64,000 nucleotides of DNA, taken from assembly GCA_003013855.2 (NCBI GenBank), contig ML058493.1, forward strand, positions 1,984,001-2,048,000. The letters are read 5' to 3'. A program made the translations under genes and the position numbers. The notes under the pieces were generated by a model. It searched no databases. It was not told where the DNA came from and worked only from the letters and a program-made list of their open reading frames with translations. Shown here piece after piece: positions 34,290-46,895 of the stretch (positions within the stretch are counted from its first letter, which is position 1; every line of letters begins with the position of its first letter). The stretch is from Liriodendron chinense. Lineage: Eukaryota; Streptophyta; Magnoliopsida; Magnoliales; Magnoliaceae.

Positions 34290-35541
34290 TGTTAAATTAG
34301 ATATGTTTGGATGAATTCATATAAGACTAGAGTTGCCACTAGCCAGTTACTTCGAATCTACAGTCGGCTAGACCCCGTAGAAATGTTAGAGAAGGGAATC
34401 TGAAGATTCATTCCTCTAAAATGACTCATTTTGATCTGCAGTCAGAGATTCAAGGTAAATGATCATGGTTACAGAGTGGGAAGGTGTTAAGCACCCACTC
34501 TGCTCATACCGAAGTACAGTCTCTACTTCACAGAATCGAACTAATACTTGAAAGTCTGGTTTAATCCTCGTACACTCTCATGAATGATATGATGCATGAA
34601 TGTAGGTCTGAACAGTAAGAGTTTCTGATGGGTAGGTTTCCATTAACAGGCAAGTCCGGAACATACACTCGAACTAACAGGTGCTTTATGTAGGATGCAT
34701 GCTGTGTATTTGATTAATTAAAGTGCTTGCAGTGATATGATAAGCAGGGGGGTTGGAAGAATAGTAAATGTTGCACTTATGCTAGATGCGAATAAGATTA
34801 TGCTAATGTGAGAGTAGCTGGATGTACGGAAGTGTCGCATGGTTTTACTTCAAGCGGCTAAGATTGAGACTTAGATAGCTTAGGAGACTTGGACCAGGGT
34901 CAGGCTAGGCTGGACCAGGGCTAGGCTCTTCTCACTCGAGCTCTCCTTGGTGGAGGAATGGGCTAAAGGGATGGAGCTGGTTCGGAATTTATGGATTTGC
35001 TTTGGGTGTTGAGGGATGCTGAAACAGGAGAGGGAATGGGGTATTTATAGCTGCGAGCAGTGGGAGCTTGTGAAATTAGGCTTGGGCGGCCCAATAGGGG
35101 CCGCTCGTATGGACTCTCTGCTCCAGCTTTGGAGCGTACAACCCCCGAACCTGAAGCAGGAAAGCTGTTGGTTCGAGGTTCGGACCTACTTCGAAGCTAT
35201 GGCCAGGAACTAGGTGAGTTGATTAGGTTTAAAAGATGGATTGACACGGTGAGTCGACCGAGTGCATGGACTGGACTGACCTAGTGAGTTGACTCAGTGA
35301 TTTGACTCAGCGGGTTGAGTCACCAAGTTTGACTTTTTAAGGAATTTTTACTGGTTTTTCTTATGGGGGTTTTTTTGGGCTGATGTTCAGGGGTGAGTTG
35401 ACTGGGTTCAGGATTGAGCTGGGCTATGGATTGAGGCTTACAAGGGTGAGTTTGGCTGGGTTTAGACATGGGATTTTGGGGTATGGTCCTCCATTCATTC
35501 AGTTATCTCTACCAACATTGTAGCCGAAGGTGGAGTGTCTA
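34290..35541 (-). repeat. 3' LTR of the giant Tat element
   Basis: On the minus strand it starts TGTAGACACTCCACC right after the PPT and ends CTAATTTAACA. The block TTGCCACTAGCCAGTTACTT with CGGCTAGACCCCG and GGAAGGTGTTAAGCACCC (plus strand) is typical of Tat LTRs. TATA box CTATAAATAC (minus) at 35041-35050, with GGGCGGCCC and GGGGCCGC palindromes at 35088-35106 just upstream. Confidence 0.7.
35041..35050 (-). promoter_or_regulatory. TATA box of the Tat LTR
   Basis: CTATAAATAC on the minus strand, 38-65 bp downstream (in transcription sense) of a GGGCGGCCC/GGGGCCGC pair. Confidence 0.6.
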
Positions 35542-35560
35542 CAGATGCCCCTCTTTGGAA
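35542..35560 (-). other. Polypurine tract of the Tat element
   Basis: Minus strand CTTCCAAAGAGGGGCATC adjoins the TGTAGACAC LTR start, a frequent Tat PPT-LTR junction. Confidence 0.7.
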
Positions 35561-36959
35561 GAGGTTGTGTGCAACCGAATGTCAAAGCGAGTGGACACCC
35601 CACTTCTGACTCGGTCATTCATAGATCGTGGTCTGGAATCTTTGCTTGCCTTTGTATCTGAGTCAGTTGATTGTCTGGAAATTGATAACTCACACATACA
35701 TCGGGAGTTTGGAGAAAACGTTGCGATTGTCCCTGCATGAGCTGTAACTTGGGTACCCAATCGCAACCCTTCCATTCCTGATTGGTACTAACATCGAAAA
35801 GGTACAATAGAGCCTCTGCGTCCGTCATAGTCTTACGAGGTTACCGACCCTGTGATTGATTATTCGTTGCTTTCCAGGATCACTTCAGAAGTACTTGTTT
35901 CGCTTGGCTGCCAAAGTGGTTAGCTACCCTGCGTCCATGTAGTCTTATGGGAGATCCATTACGCCGACTTGGACTCAATCAAGGTACTTCAGGCATCCAC
36001 GGCAAGGTATGTGCGAGTGAACTTCTTCCACCCAATCTGCTGGTTTTGATACTTGGGTTAAAATTCATCGTTTCCACCATTCAAATGGTTTCTTTGACTG
36101 AGCCTTTCGGCTATCATCTTTTCGTATCTTGGCATTTAGTACGACCGCACCGACACTGGAGTTCAGTTCGACCGTACTTTGAGTGCATTGAATCCAATGG
36201 TCTTCGGGAAAATCGTGAGACATCGGATCTTATTTGATTTTTGTGTCGGCTCCTATCTAGAGATATGGAAGATCTCTCAGCATTTTGGAGGCCGAACGCT
36301 CTATTGGAAAAATATTTTTTAGATTTTGAAAAGATACCCACTCTGGGGAGTGATACTTTGTGGGATTTTTATTTATAAATAGGCATATATATAATATTTT
36401 TTGCCTTTTCGAAAAGGAAATCTGGCTTGCATGCGCCTCCACTAGGGATGCCTGTGGGGTCTTTAGCTAATCGACTTTTATTTTGAAAGCAGGTAAACAT
36501 GATGATTGATGCGATGGATGCTGATGAATAGGGATGTATATTTGATGATGGATGCATGATTTGGCTCATTTTCTTTCAGTTCGATGATTTTGCTTTCGCT
36601 GGGGATGCGGAGAACTTTGAGCTTATTGCTTGCAGGGTTGTGCTTCCCTAGAGATTTTCTTTTCAATGTGGATGTCTGGTCAGCGGGTTGGTCAAGATCC
36701 CGACTCGTGGTCAATCAGGTCCATCGTCCCAAGATGCTGTTTCTTTGCTGATGGGGATGGATGAAAGAGGTTGTTAGTTGTAACCTCAAGATGTTCTTCT
36801 GAGGGATAGGTGTGATTGGTATGGTGTTTGGTTGCCAGTTTTGGTTAAGATTCTAATTTACGGGTGATCGGATCCATCATCCCAAACTGTGAAGTGAGTG
36901 AGCGGAGTTCGAGACTCCTGAAGTGCTGTGTTGGGGATAGTGACAATTTTTGTGATTTT
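35561..36959. other. Non-coding interior of the Tat element
   Basis: No protein domain. Repeated phrases such as GATCGGATCCATCATCCCAA and GGTCAATCAGGTCCATCGTC suggest decayed tandem structure continuing into the array to the right. Confidence 0.5.
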
Positions 36960-38545
36960 TTACAAATATTTGGTCTGAATCTTTACCTGAGTAGTTAGGA
37001 TGGAGATCGATTATTAAAAATAAAGGAAATACTTTTGTGATTTTCAAAATATTTGGTCCGAGTAAAGATCGGTGTTTATTAAAAACAAGGGAAGTATTTT
37101 GTGATTTTTAAAAGACGATTTTGCAATGTTTTGATATTTTTCTGAAATGCAAGGTATGGAATTTTCATCCATTTCCAGCTTCTACTGCTGGTAAGGCACC
37201 CGATCCATTTTACGTTAGTGAGCAAGACGGATCTCACACAGTTAAGTGCCGTAGTTTTACATCTTCGGATGAGGGGATTTTGAGGGTTTTTAGTCAACAC
37301 ACCCACAATGTTGCCTGTTCCTCATGTGCAATGCACATAGACCATGTATAGTCCAATGGACTCCTTCGGCCACAAAATGAGCTACATCCTCACATTTCCC
37401 TTTTTCAATCCAGTTTGGGGTCTTATGCTGCTCACAATTCTATGAGGGAGCGCTTCACCTCCCAACTACCTTAATCCCCTTCATGAGTTTTAGGAACAGG
37501 GAACATCCATCAAATTCAACAGTGACTTCTAAATTAAGGTTGTTTATCATGGTGTGTTCGACACAAACAGGATCACGGGGTTCTGTTCGCCTCAGCCCTT
37601 ACTTGTTTAGAAGATTCCGGACACCCGTACGATCAAGTGTCAGCTATGTCCGGAACAGGTTGGGAGAGAGTCCCCAAGAAGTTAATCCCAATGTAGTTTT
37701 AAGTCTTCGGACTGCTGGGGATAGACTTGCGTAGTTTAAAATTGATTGTGAATTTTTTTGTTTTGAGGAATGATACTGGTTTTTATGGAAAGCTTAAAAT
37801 CTTTTTGGTAGTTTTGAAATGATCCGGGTTATTGAAGCTTAATCCGAGCGGTCGAGGTCGATGTCAATTTTTGGTTGAAGGTAAGAAAAGTCCCTCGAGA
37901 AATTAATCACAGTGTAGTTTAAGGTCTTCAGACCCAAAATTATGTACATGCTGAAAATACATTCTTTTGTAATTTTTTGAAAAGATCCTGATTATCGAAC
38001 CTTGATCCGAGCAGTCGCAATCGAGGTCGATGCCGATTTTTAGTTGAAAGCAGGAAAAATCCCCCGAGAAATTAATCCCAGTGTAGTTTCAGGTCTTCGA
38101 ACCCAAAATTATGTATAAGCGAGGCTGGAAATATTTTTTTTATGTTTTTTTATAAAAAATTCGGGTCATCAGATCTTGATCCAAGTGGTCAAGATCGATG
38201 CCGATTTTTATTAAAAAGTCTCTCGGGATGTTGATCCCGACGTAGTTTGAGGTCTTTGGACCCAAAATTATGTACATGCAAACACGATGTTTTTTTTTGT
38301 TTTTTTTTTTTTTTTTCAAAAGATCTAGTCTATCTGACCCCTTCCTTGATCGGTTGAGATCAAATGACGGTTTTTATTATGAAGCCCCTCGGGATCTTGA
38401 TCCCGACGTAGTTTAAGGTCTTCGGACCATATTTGGGAAGAGAGGTAGACAAAGATCAGGGTTGGAAATTCTTGGTGTTTTCTGAAAATGATTCAGGTCA
38501 TCAGTCCATGACTTTGGATGGTTGAGATCAATGTTTGACCAAGTC
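36960..38545. repeat. Tandem array, period about 160-168 bp
   Basis: The landmark GTAGTTTNAGGTCTTCGGAC recurs near 37693, 37914, 38082, 38242 and 38406, giving spacings of about 221, 168, 160 and 164. Each unit also holds CCTCGRGA...TTGATCCCGA, a T-rich run and GATCTTGATCC...GATCGATGCCGA. Shorter relatives (ATTTGGTCYGA...AAGATCG) occur at 36960-37110. Such arrays between the antisense ORF and 3' LTR are known in Tat elements (Retand, Ogre). Confidence 0.82.
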
Positions 38546-38874
38546 AATTCTTTTTCTTTTTCTTGAAAATCTCATGGAGCTTTTTCCACATCATCAAGCT
38601 AATTTCTCCCCAGTTTCTCACAAGATGAGATTTTGGTGAGATTCTTTTCTTTTTCTCATTCTTCTCTTCCATCACTTCATTCTTACATGGATGTACAAGA
38701 TTCACTTGCAACTACTCTTTCCAAGGGGGAGTTCTTCCCAAGGAGAGAGAGAGAGAGAGAGTCACTTCACTTTGATGGGAGGATGACTGGCCCCCTGGTT
38801 TTTCCAATGGGCTGGGTAATGGGATGCCCTCTCTTTTTCTATATAACATGGGCCACCCTTGGCACTTCCAACGT

Positions 38875-38929
<55 letters not shown>

Positions 38930-39162
38930 ATTCTCACACTCTCTCTTTATTCAAGTTTTTCTCTTCTTTTTTGTAGCCCTTTTGCTTTTTCAAGTAGTGA
39001 GGCTTTGGTGGAGTTTTGGGACAACAAGGTGGTCCCCCTTTTGTGAGTGGTGAAGGTATGGACCACTCCTTTTCTTTCATTTCATTGTTTTCTTTTTCAT
39101 TTTCTCTTCTCATCTTCTCTTTCTTTTCTTCATGTAGATATTTCAAGGGAGTTAAGGTGGGT
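38546..39162. other. Low-complexity spacer with (GA)n and (CT)n microsatellites
   Basis: (GA)n at about 38745-38761, (TC)n at about 38879-38928, and T/C-rich sequence around them. No gene. Confidence 0.75.
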
Positions 39163-39659
39163 TGATAAGTGTCTAATATTGTATAATTAACCCTAGATAT
39201 TTAGACTATTATCATTATTTTTCTGGTTAATTATCCCTCATTAGATATGTTTTTGCCATTCAGGTGATTAATGGAGGCTGAAGGAGATATGAGCCAATCA
39301 AGACGTTTTAAGGCCTAAAAGTGATTAAGATCAAGTGTGTGACAATCCAGAAGGAAATTGAACCCTTAAAGATTAAATGATGGATCATGTTCTACAATGG
39401 ACCGTATCACAGCACCGCTCATTTGGAATTCTAGGCTGTGCATGTTTGATGGTAATAATTTGATGCTCATACGAGCTTGGACGGTCAAGATTGAATGTCC
39501 AAATGTGGGACCAACCATGCCAAGCAAAAGGTGGATCCCACCTTTCACTATGTAATGTCCAAAGGGGCTGTCCCTCGTCAACACATCATGTGTAACAGTT
39601 GCAGCCCATCCATCAGCAGCACTAGGGCCACTGATCCAATCTCAGCGATCCATTAAGGT

Positions 39660-41420
39660 GGACCCCACCTGTTGAGCACATCTTCCACCCAGCCATCCAC
39701 GTCCAGCTCTTGGACGTTCAACCAGGCCGTCCATCCATTCATTTCACCAACATGCAGCTGCTCCAAGGCAGCACCAATGGAAGCTATGGAAGCTCCGGTG
39801 ACCAGCACCATCCACGTCCGTCCATTTCAGCAAATCACAAGAATCTGCAGCCGTCCAGATGTGGACCCGTTCATCAACGGTCCAGCTTTATCTCAGCTGG
39901 CCAGCAAAGGCCATCCATCAGCACCACACGTTGGCAGCTAAGGACGTCTCAAGATTTTCCACAGTTCCATCATTAGTTGGCCAAGATCAACCGTCCACCA
40001 ATCAAGACCATCCATCGACTACTGCCCACCTTCATCTCCAACGTTCATGATCAGCTAATCAACGACCAGCAAGGTGAAACCGTCCATCTGTCCAGTTCAG
40101 TGGATCCCATCATCACCATCCGCACCATCTCAGCCCGCCTGCATCAGCAGCCTCTTCATTGTCCAGTGGGCCCCACCAGTTTAACGTCCAGTTGTAGAAG
40201 GAGGAGACGCAACAACTGCAATTAACGCCCACCATTTAGAGATCACATCCTCCAACTCAAGTGGCCCACAAAGGCCAGCGTCATCCATCTAATCCTCCAC
40301 CGTCCAGTGGACCCATCACATGGATGTCCATTTCATTTCTGCTGTCCATGGAGCTACATCTAAGCTGGCCGTCCAACGCTCAAGGCAGCCCTCAATCATC
40401 AACCATCCATCCATTCCAGCCATCCGTCCAAACATGCAGGGAATATGCTCCACTCCATCATCCATCAGCTATAGGCCTCCCCATCACCAAGTGGATCCCA
40501 GAAGCTGTTGATCACATCTCTAGCCCTCATCAACATCTTCATCTGTCGTCCATCAACACATTAGCTGAGCTTCAACGGTCCACAAGCTCCTCCATCAAGA
40601 AGGTGGACCTCCAGATTGAATCGTCGTTCATAGCAAGCAGGGTTGATCGTTCCAGAACCAAAACCGTCCATCAATGTGGAGCCCATGTTTAGCACATGAT
40701 CAGCACATAATTCACCATCCATTCCTATAGCAAGTGGACGAGAGAGCCTCCGTTGGAAACGTCAGTAGCAACCAGGGACGTCTGCAATCAGTGAACCCCA
40801 ATTCCATCCTCACCTCTACACACGTGAAATCAGTGGGTGATTTTTCATCCCCACACGTGCCATGAAAGGATGTCCATCATCCTTCAATTGTGTAACAACA
40901 ATGAAGATGTCTCCACCGTCCATCTCCAAGCTCTAGCGTCCAACCATCTCAGCTGGCCACCATCTTCATCTCTACCGTCCATCTCCAAGCTCTAGCATCC
41001 AACCATCTCAGCTGGCCACCATCTTCATCTCTACCGTCCATCCATGGTGGAGCAAATCCAAGCTTTCACACCTGCATCAGCACCCACCAGATACATCCAG
41101 CCTTCCATTCAAACAGCAGTGCAATTAGTGGTCCCCACCTTCAGTGTGCAGCAAACTCCAGCAGCCCACGAGCAGCCAGCTCCTCAACAACCCATCTCCA
41201 CCATTCGTTTCATCATTCATTTGCACCATCCAAGCAACATCCAATAGATGGAAGGTCAGCAGCATCAATTCTAGTGGACTTTCATCACAGCTGCCACATC
41301 TCCAACGTTCACCAGTAATGGACGATTCGGCTTGTCCAGATTCTCCATGTGGACCCAGTCAACTCCAACTCATGTGGACCCAGTTAATTCACCTAGTTAC
41401 CTTCCATCCTTGAGCCAAGC
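39660..41420. other. C-rich, stop-poor U3 block of the large LTR
   Basis: About 1.8 kb dominated by CCGTCCA, CCATCCATC, GTGGACCC and CAGCTGGCC phrases. The composition leaves long open frames (40261-40692 is the longest), but three plus-strand frames are open side by side without any domain, so I read it as non-coding. It includes a 59-bp tandem pair at 40917-41038. Confidence 0.6.
40917..41038. repeat. 59-bp tandem pair
   Basis: CATCTCCAAGCTCTAGCGTC at 40921 recurs with one change at 40980, and the similarity continues through CTCAGCTGGCCACCATCTTC. Confidence 0.9.
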
Positions 41421-41622
41421 AAATGCTCTCTCCATCCTCTTCCATCCATGAGCTCCAAACCAAAAAGAAAAGTTTACTTTAGGCATTCCAAGCCTAACTC
41501 CTAACCCAAACCTAAAAAGTAAAACTATTGGCTTAGAAGTGCCACCTCATCATCCAAGCCTAACTCCAAGCCCAAACCTAGAGAAAATTTTCTTGGAGTG
41601 CCACATAAGCTTATCAAGAGGC

Positions 41623-41630
41623 TATAAAAG
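41623..41630 (+). promoter_or_regulatory. TATA box of the large LTR
   Basis: GAGGCTATAAAAGGAGCAC, the same core-promoter form as in the Athila LTRs. Confidence 0.65.
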
Positions 41631-42495
41631 GAGCACTTCTCTCACCCATTTCCATCATCCCACAATTCAAATTCTTTCTTTCTTTCTTAGTTTTGTAGTG
41701 TAGAATAGTTTTTTTCCTTTGTAGAGAATTTAGTCTTCCATTATAGCATGGTTGGCTAAACCTCTAGCTAAGGCTAAGGGTGAAGCCTTTGGAAAAATTT
41801 GCAAGCTTTGGTTCTTTTGGTTCAACAATGATGTGTGAATGTTGGAGTTCTCTTTGGTTGATTGGTTCGGTTATCCACCTTGGCAGACGATATTGTTGTG
41901 TAAGCCCCTTGATCCATCGTCGATTCCGGGCACGTTGGATACTTGGGATCCCTTGCACACCAATTAGTTAGTTAATGATCGATAAAGCCCCTTGATCCAT
42001 CGTCGACTCCGGGCACGATGGATGCTTTGGATTCCCTACGGTCATCGAGCTAGTGCAGGTTAAGTCATCGATCTGTAAAATCCGTAGATCCATTGTAGAC
42101 TCCAGGCACATTAGATGCTTTGGATTCCCTACGATCGATAGACAAGATCTCAACAGTTGGATCGGTCAATCAAAGCCTCCTATTTTATAAGTATGTATTT
42201 GATCATATGATTTGTGATCTTATCGGTTGACTTTTGGCAAAGTTGTTAATCTGTACAATTCTTTGATCCATTGTCGACTCCGGGCACAGTGGATTGGAAT
42301 TCCCTGCGATCAACTAACGAGTGCTTCATGGTCAAATCAATCAGTTTAGATCACCATCTTTTATGAAATATACAAGTGGTTTAACAGCTTTATCTTCCGA
42401 TTGGAACAGATCTTTATTCGATTCCAATTGAGTTATAGTTAGACCAATGAATCAAACTTTGTGGACAAATCAAAGGTGGATCCCTAATGCCTTAG

Positions 42496-44055
42496 TGTTC
42501 GCTTCCCCAAGTGTAGGGTTGCGATGTAGTAATAATTCGGTAGAGACCGAGATCGTTCTCAGGGACTTGTCCGAAATTCACAAAATTACTTCTAATATTC
42601 TCTACTTGAGAGCCAACTAAACAGATTTTTAGAATTGAATATATAGAGAATTCTTAAACTAAAGATGAATGTAATCAATATAAAAAAAGGCACTAGGGAT
42701 CCAAGGATCCACTTGCAACAATCCTCAATGCATAATTCGATGTGGTTTCCCAATTACACAACTAGAATCGAAATCAAATCCTATCTAGTCGAATGATAGA
42801 GCGGTTGTATTTCACAATCTGTCATATGTGTGATTTTATACATGATTCCCTTAATTCAAGTTAGGACTTGAGCACACTCAATTGCATAGGTCAATCCTAA
42901 TTCCAATAGATTGAGATCACAATCATAATCATCATTAAACTCTGTCACTAAGCATAATTAGATTATGATTTGAACTTCATTTAAATCACATATACCATCA
43001 ACACATAATTAAGAAATTGGTATAAAAGGTAGAACTTTGGTTGAAGTTCCCACATGGAAATCCAATTCCAGAGCGTATTGAATCCGATTCCTCAGAGCGT
43101 ACAGGTCTAGAATTACGCAAAACAGTTAAGAACTAAGGTAATTCTCCTAAACATCCATGAGTCATTATAAGATTAAGAAGAGCTACTTAGAACTTTATTC
43201 AAACTTCTAAAAACTATTGTTCTTCAATAAATCTAACTTGAAACCAACATAAAACGAATTAAAGATCTCAGATTCACTACAAGCTTCACCTCTTAGCCCT
43301 AGCTAAGAGGTTTGGCCGTTCATGATCCAAGGAAGCATGAAAACAACTAAAAACATAAAACTAGAAAAAACAAACTAGGGGAAGTTGTGGAACTCCGAAT
43401 CTGAATTCCACTAATTCCCACCTTCGTAGATCTCTTCTAGGATACCCTAGCTACAATCCCTAGGTCCCCTTTTATAGTGGAGATGCTCCACCGCCTCAGA
43501 ATCTTTCAGATTTGCGTAACACTTACGCATTGCGCTAGGAAATCGGAGCTTCAAGAGAAAGTGCTGGAGTATTGCTGAAATTAACTGGCCGATCGGTCAA
43601 GACCGGTCGGACTGGGTTGGCCTACCGGTCCCGACTGGTCTAGCCTGTTCTGGGACAGTCCAACGTGTATTTTGGAGGTGGGCAGGCTCTAGTCGACCGG
43701 TCAAGACCGATCGGCCCTGTTGCATTTAACGTCCAGAGAGTTAGGAGGAGGTGGCCGACTGGTCTAGACTGGTCATGACCTCTTGGACGACCAGTCAAGA
43801 CCGATCATGGCTTCCCCTTTTCACATTTTCTTCTTTCTTTCTTCTCTCCTCTTCTCTCTTTGCTTTCTTCTTTCTTTGGCCCACCTTGGGTCTTCATCCA
43901 AGGCTCCTAAATAGAGCTTTTTAATCATCAATTGGGCGGAGTCCCTCTCATTCCTACAATCATAAAATCACGCATTAGAATAGTCTTAAAGCTTGAAAAC
44001 CATGCGTAGTTAGTGATGAAATGGGGTTAGAATATACACATTTAAGCACTCAACA
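42496..44055 (-). repeat. Solo Athila-like LTR with perfect 5-bp TSD
   Basis: 1560 bp, TGTTGAGT...GCGAACA on the minus strand, flanked by CTTAG at 42491-42495 and 44056-44060. No internal sequence, so it arose by LTR-LTR recombination after insertion. TATAAAAGG at 43468-43476; GACCGGTC/GATCGGTC palindromes at 43588-43808 lie 110-330 bp upstream of it. It belongs with the LTR family of the 4.26-12.01 kb element. Confidence 0.92.
43588..43808. repeat. GACCGGTC/CCGATCGG palindrome array
   Basis: Copies include GGCCGATCGGTC, AAGACCGGTCGG, GTCGACCGGTC, AGACCGATCGGCC, and decayed forms ACTGGTCTAGACTGGTC. Confidence 0.85.
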
Positions 44056-44233
44056 CTTAGCCCCTTTTCTATTTTTGTCTTTCACCACACACAACTTGCT
44101 CCATTCTCGTGGATAATTCAGATTTCATCTCTCACACCTAAACTAATTCCTCTTAAGTATTCTTAACCTCAATCCATATGGTTCGACCTCAGTCTCACCG
44201 AGTATTTTGCTACTTCGCTACCTGCACTTGGGT

Positions 44234-46094
44234 GTGTAATCTTCGGATTGTAGCATGTGTCTAAGCCTTTTGGCCTTTTCTACTTTTCCAATATCTTCTC
44301 AAGGTGGTGCATGGAGAGGGACATTTGAAGCTTCATTTCATCTTTCTTTTCCTCTTTCATACTTCCTTCATGTGTATGTAAAGGGTAATTTTTCCATGTC
44401 CATCAAGTGTGCATGGTAAAATACCCTATTTTCTTCCATGCGAGTTGGACCCCTTTTTATGTGTATCAAATGGGCTCAAAGTGAAGTCATGGCCCTTGGT
44501 ATATTTGATGGGCCCAGTACTTCATTTTGGGCTCCCTCATGGTCTCTTTTCCTTTTCATATTTTCTTTAGAGCTTTCTCTTCTTTTTCATCTTCTTTTTA
44601 AGGTTTGTGCCCATGAGATTGGTAGGGCCCACCTCAAGTTTTAGGCTCACAATGCTCACTTTGGATGGCCCCTTCTTTCTTCACATGTGTATGGACAAAA
44701 GTGACTAGCCCATTCTTCATCTGGATCTCAAGTGGGCTAAATTTTATAGTTGGGCCTTTATGGACAAGTGGCCCAAATCTTCCACCATCTCTTGATTATG
44801 ATGTATATCCTTATACACAAAGTGTGCTGGGCTCCTTGGAATTCCTCCATATAGATGGGCTTTTGGGCCCTCATTGAAACTTGTGAATTTCTTTTGGTCA
44901 AGTGTGCACCACTACACTTTGTGTATGTAGGATTCTTTACCTTCATGCCTTTTCTTTGGATGGATGGAAGACTTGGGTTACCTGATCATTTACAAGTCCC
45001 ATGAGTGAGTTGTTTCAACAATCTCATTAAGTTCAAATGGTTTTCTCATGTTGTAGGAAAGTGGTTCTCAAGAGTTTCCTTTAATGTTCCCAACCCAAAT
45101 GGATGACCCTTCTTCAAGTGATCTATCCATGCAATCATAGCTCCTTGAACTTCTCTTGGGGTGTTTGGTGGGTGACCCACCATCCTTCTCAAGGATGGGT
45201 GATTTTTTCCAATTTGTGGGAAAGAATGATACCCATAAGTTGCCCAAATTTGTCCCATCCTTTGGGGCATTTTGGATTTTGATTTTCAAGTGGGCTATGT
45301 ATATCATTCTTAACCATTTTCATGATGGTTGGATGACTCATCAAGCCATGCCCTCTTGTGCTCAAATGGTCTTCTTTTTGGTAAAGAAAGTGGTGCACAT
45401 AAGTTGCCCAAACTTGTCCTTACATGGACATTTCTAACTTTGATTCTTCATGTGGTTTATGTGCATCATTTTTTTTTTTATCATTGTCTTCTTTGGCTCA
45501 TATGTTTGTGGGTAGACTACCATATTGTATTCTCATAGTCAAAACATTCATCAAGATGATGCACATAGGTTGCCAATGATTGACCCATGAATGGGTTCTT
45601 ATGGTTCTTTAAGTGGGCTATGTGCTCCTTTCAATCCATTGAGGATGGGCATTTGATTTGCTCTTGGGGACCAATTTCCTTCCTATTCCCCATTTGTCCA
45701 TGTACATGTGTAAAAAGATGGAAACATTTTAAATGAGGCTCATCGCTTTGATATGGAAAGTGAACCAAACCTTGGTCACACATGGACTTTGAAAAGGGAT
45801 TTTTCATATGAAGCTTGATTCTTATCCCACTTTGATCTCATGGCACTTGAGTGCATTTGTTGTCCAAAATGTGTCCTTGGATGGTAGATTTTCCTCAGCT
45901 AAGACATGGCATGCAACCATCTTTAAGGTGGGCCTTGCTTTCTTTAATGGGCCCAACACATATCCTAGGTGACACATGGATTTGGACATTGAATTTTTAC
46001 ATTTGAATGTAAGTCCAAATCCATGGGTTTCCGGGATACTGATTTGGATTTTAACGGGTAAAGAATAGGAACTTACCTTGCCAAGCTTGTAGGA
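44234..46094. other. Non-coding interior of the Tat element with degenerate 165-bp repeats
   Basis: No domain on either strand. CATAAGTTGCCCAAA at 45234 and 45398 and CATAGGTTGCCAA at 45564 mark three degenerate units 164-166 bp apart (about 45070-45650). Each includes a GTGGGCTATGTGTATCATT-like block. Other units to the left may be more decayed. Confidence 0.6.
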
Positions 46095-46432
46095 TTTGAT
46101 GGCGGACGGCATGAGGGAGCGTAGAGTAATTAATGAGGATGACCCTGCCTTCATTGTTTGCCGCGGGGACCATGTGTGTTCTCCAGCCAAGGAGCACCCA
46201 CCTCTGCCTTCCATAAAAGGTCGAGGCACCTGAGACCTTTGGGATAACTGGGTGGAACAACCGCAGCCGATGCTTGAACGCGTTCTGGCTAACACTCCTG
46301 TCACGGGCCTTCTTACATTATGTTTCCACAACAATAATGCCAACCGTATGCTACTTACATCCTTTTGTGAGAGGTAGAGGGACCAGACCCACACCTTTTA
46401 ACTTCCCTATGGCGAATGGGGGATAACCCCCT

Positions 46433-46433
<1 letters not shown>

Positions 46434-46522
<89 letters not shown>

Positions 46523-46895
46523 GAATGCTCACCTACGAACCATCTCTCACGATAACTCGTGAGAGATTTTTTAGGGCTCATTACACGTTACGTGTCCCTA
46601 AAATCTGAGCTATTAATGTGATTTAGCACCCCGAAAAACCCCTGAGGCCCAAATTTCTACCTAGTTCACAAATCCGGTGGGCTATGGCAAATGGAAACAG
46701 TTTCCTCCCTTGATTTGCCTCTTTTTCTCTTCTATGGCCCACCAGAATTCTGGGTCAGGTTGAAATTTGGGCCTCAGGGGTTTTTCGGAGTGCTACATCA
46801 CATGGATGGCTCAGATTTTAGGGACACATCACGTGTGATGAGCCCTAAAAAATCTCTCACGAGTTATCGTGAGAGATGGTCCATAGGTGAACATT

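Larger units (their letters stand above)
39163..44230 (+). repeat. Large LTR (about 3.5 kb without insert), probably solo, nested in the Tat element
   Basis: It begins TGATAAGTGTCTAATATTG, a common Athila/Tat LTR start. TATA box (TATAAAAG) at 41623-41630; R/U5 has the CTCTAGCTAAGGCTAAGGG block and ends GACCTCAGTCTCACCGAG...CTGCACTTGGGTG. TGGGT occurs at 39158-39162 and 44229-44233 and could be the TSD, though that would put the LTR end at CT rather than CA. A solo LTR is inserted at 42496-44055. No internal region accompanies it. Confidence 0.6.

Noticed and set aside
38879..38928. Long SLSLSL ORF
   Set aside because: (TC)n microsatellite.
39660..41420. Several overlapping open frames of 60-143 codons in the C-rich block
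   Set aside because: Open in more than one phase because of composition; His/Pro/Ser-rich, no domain, no consistent start; best read as LTR U3.
44438..45538. Several 60-93 codon frames on both strands
   Set aside because: No domain, overlapping on both strands, and partly explained by the degenerate 165-bp repeats.
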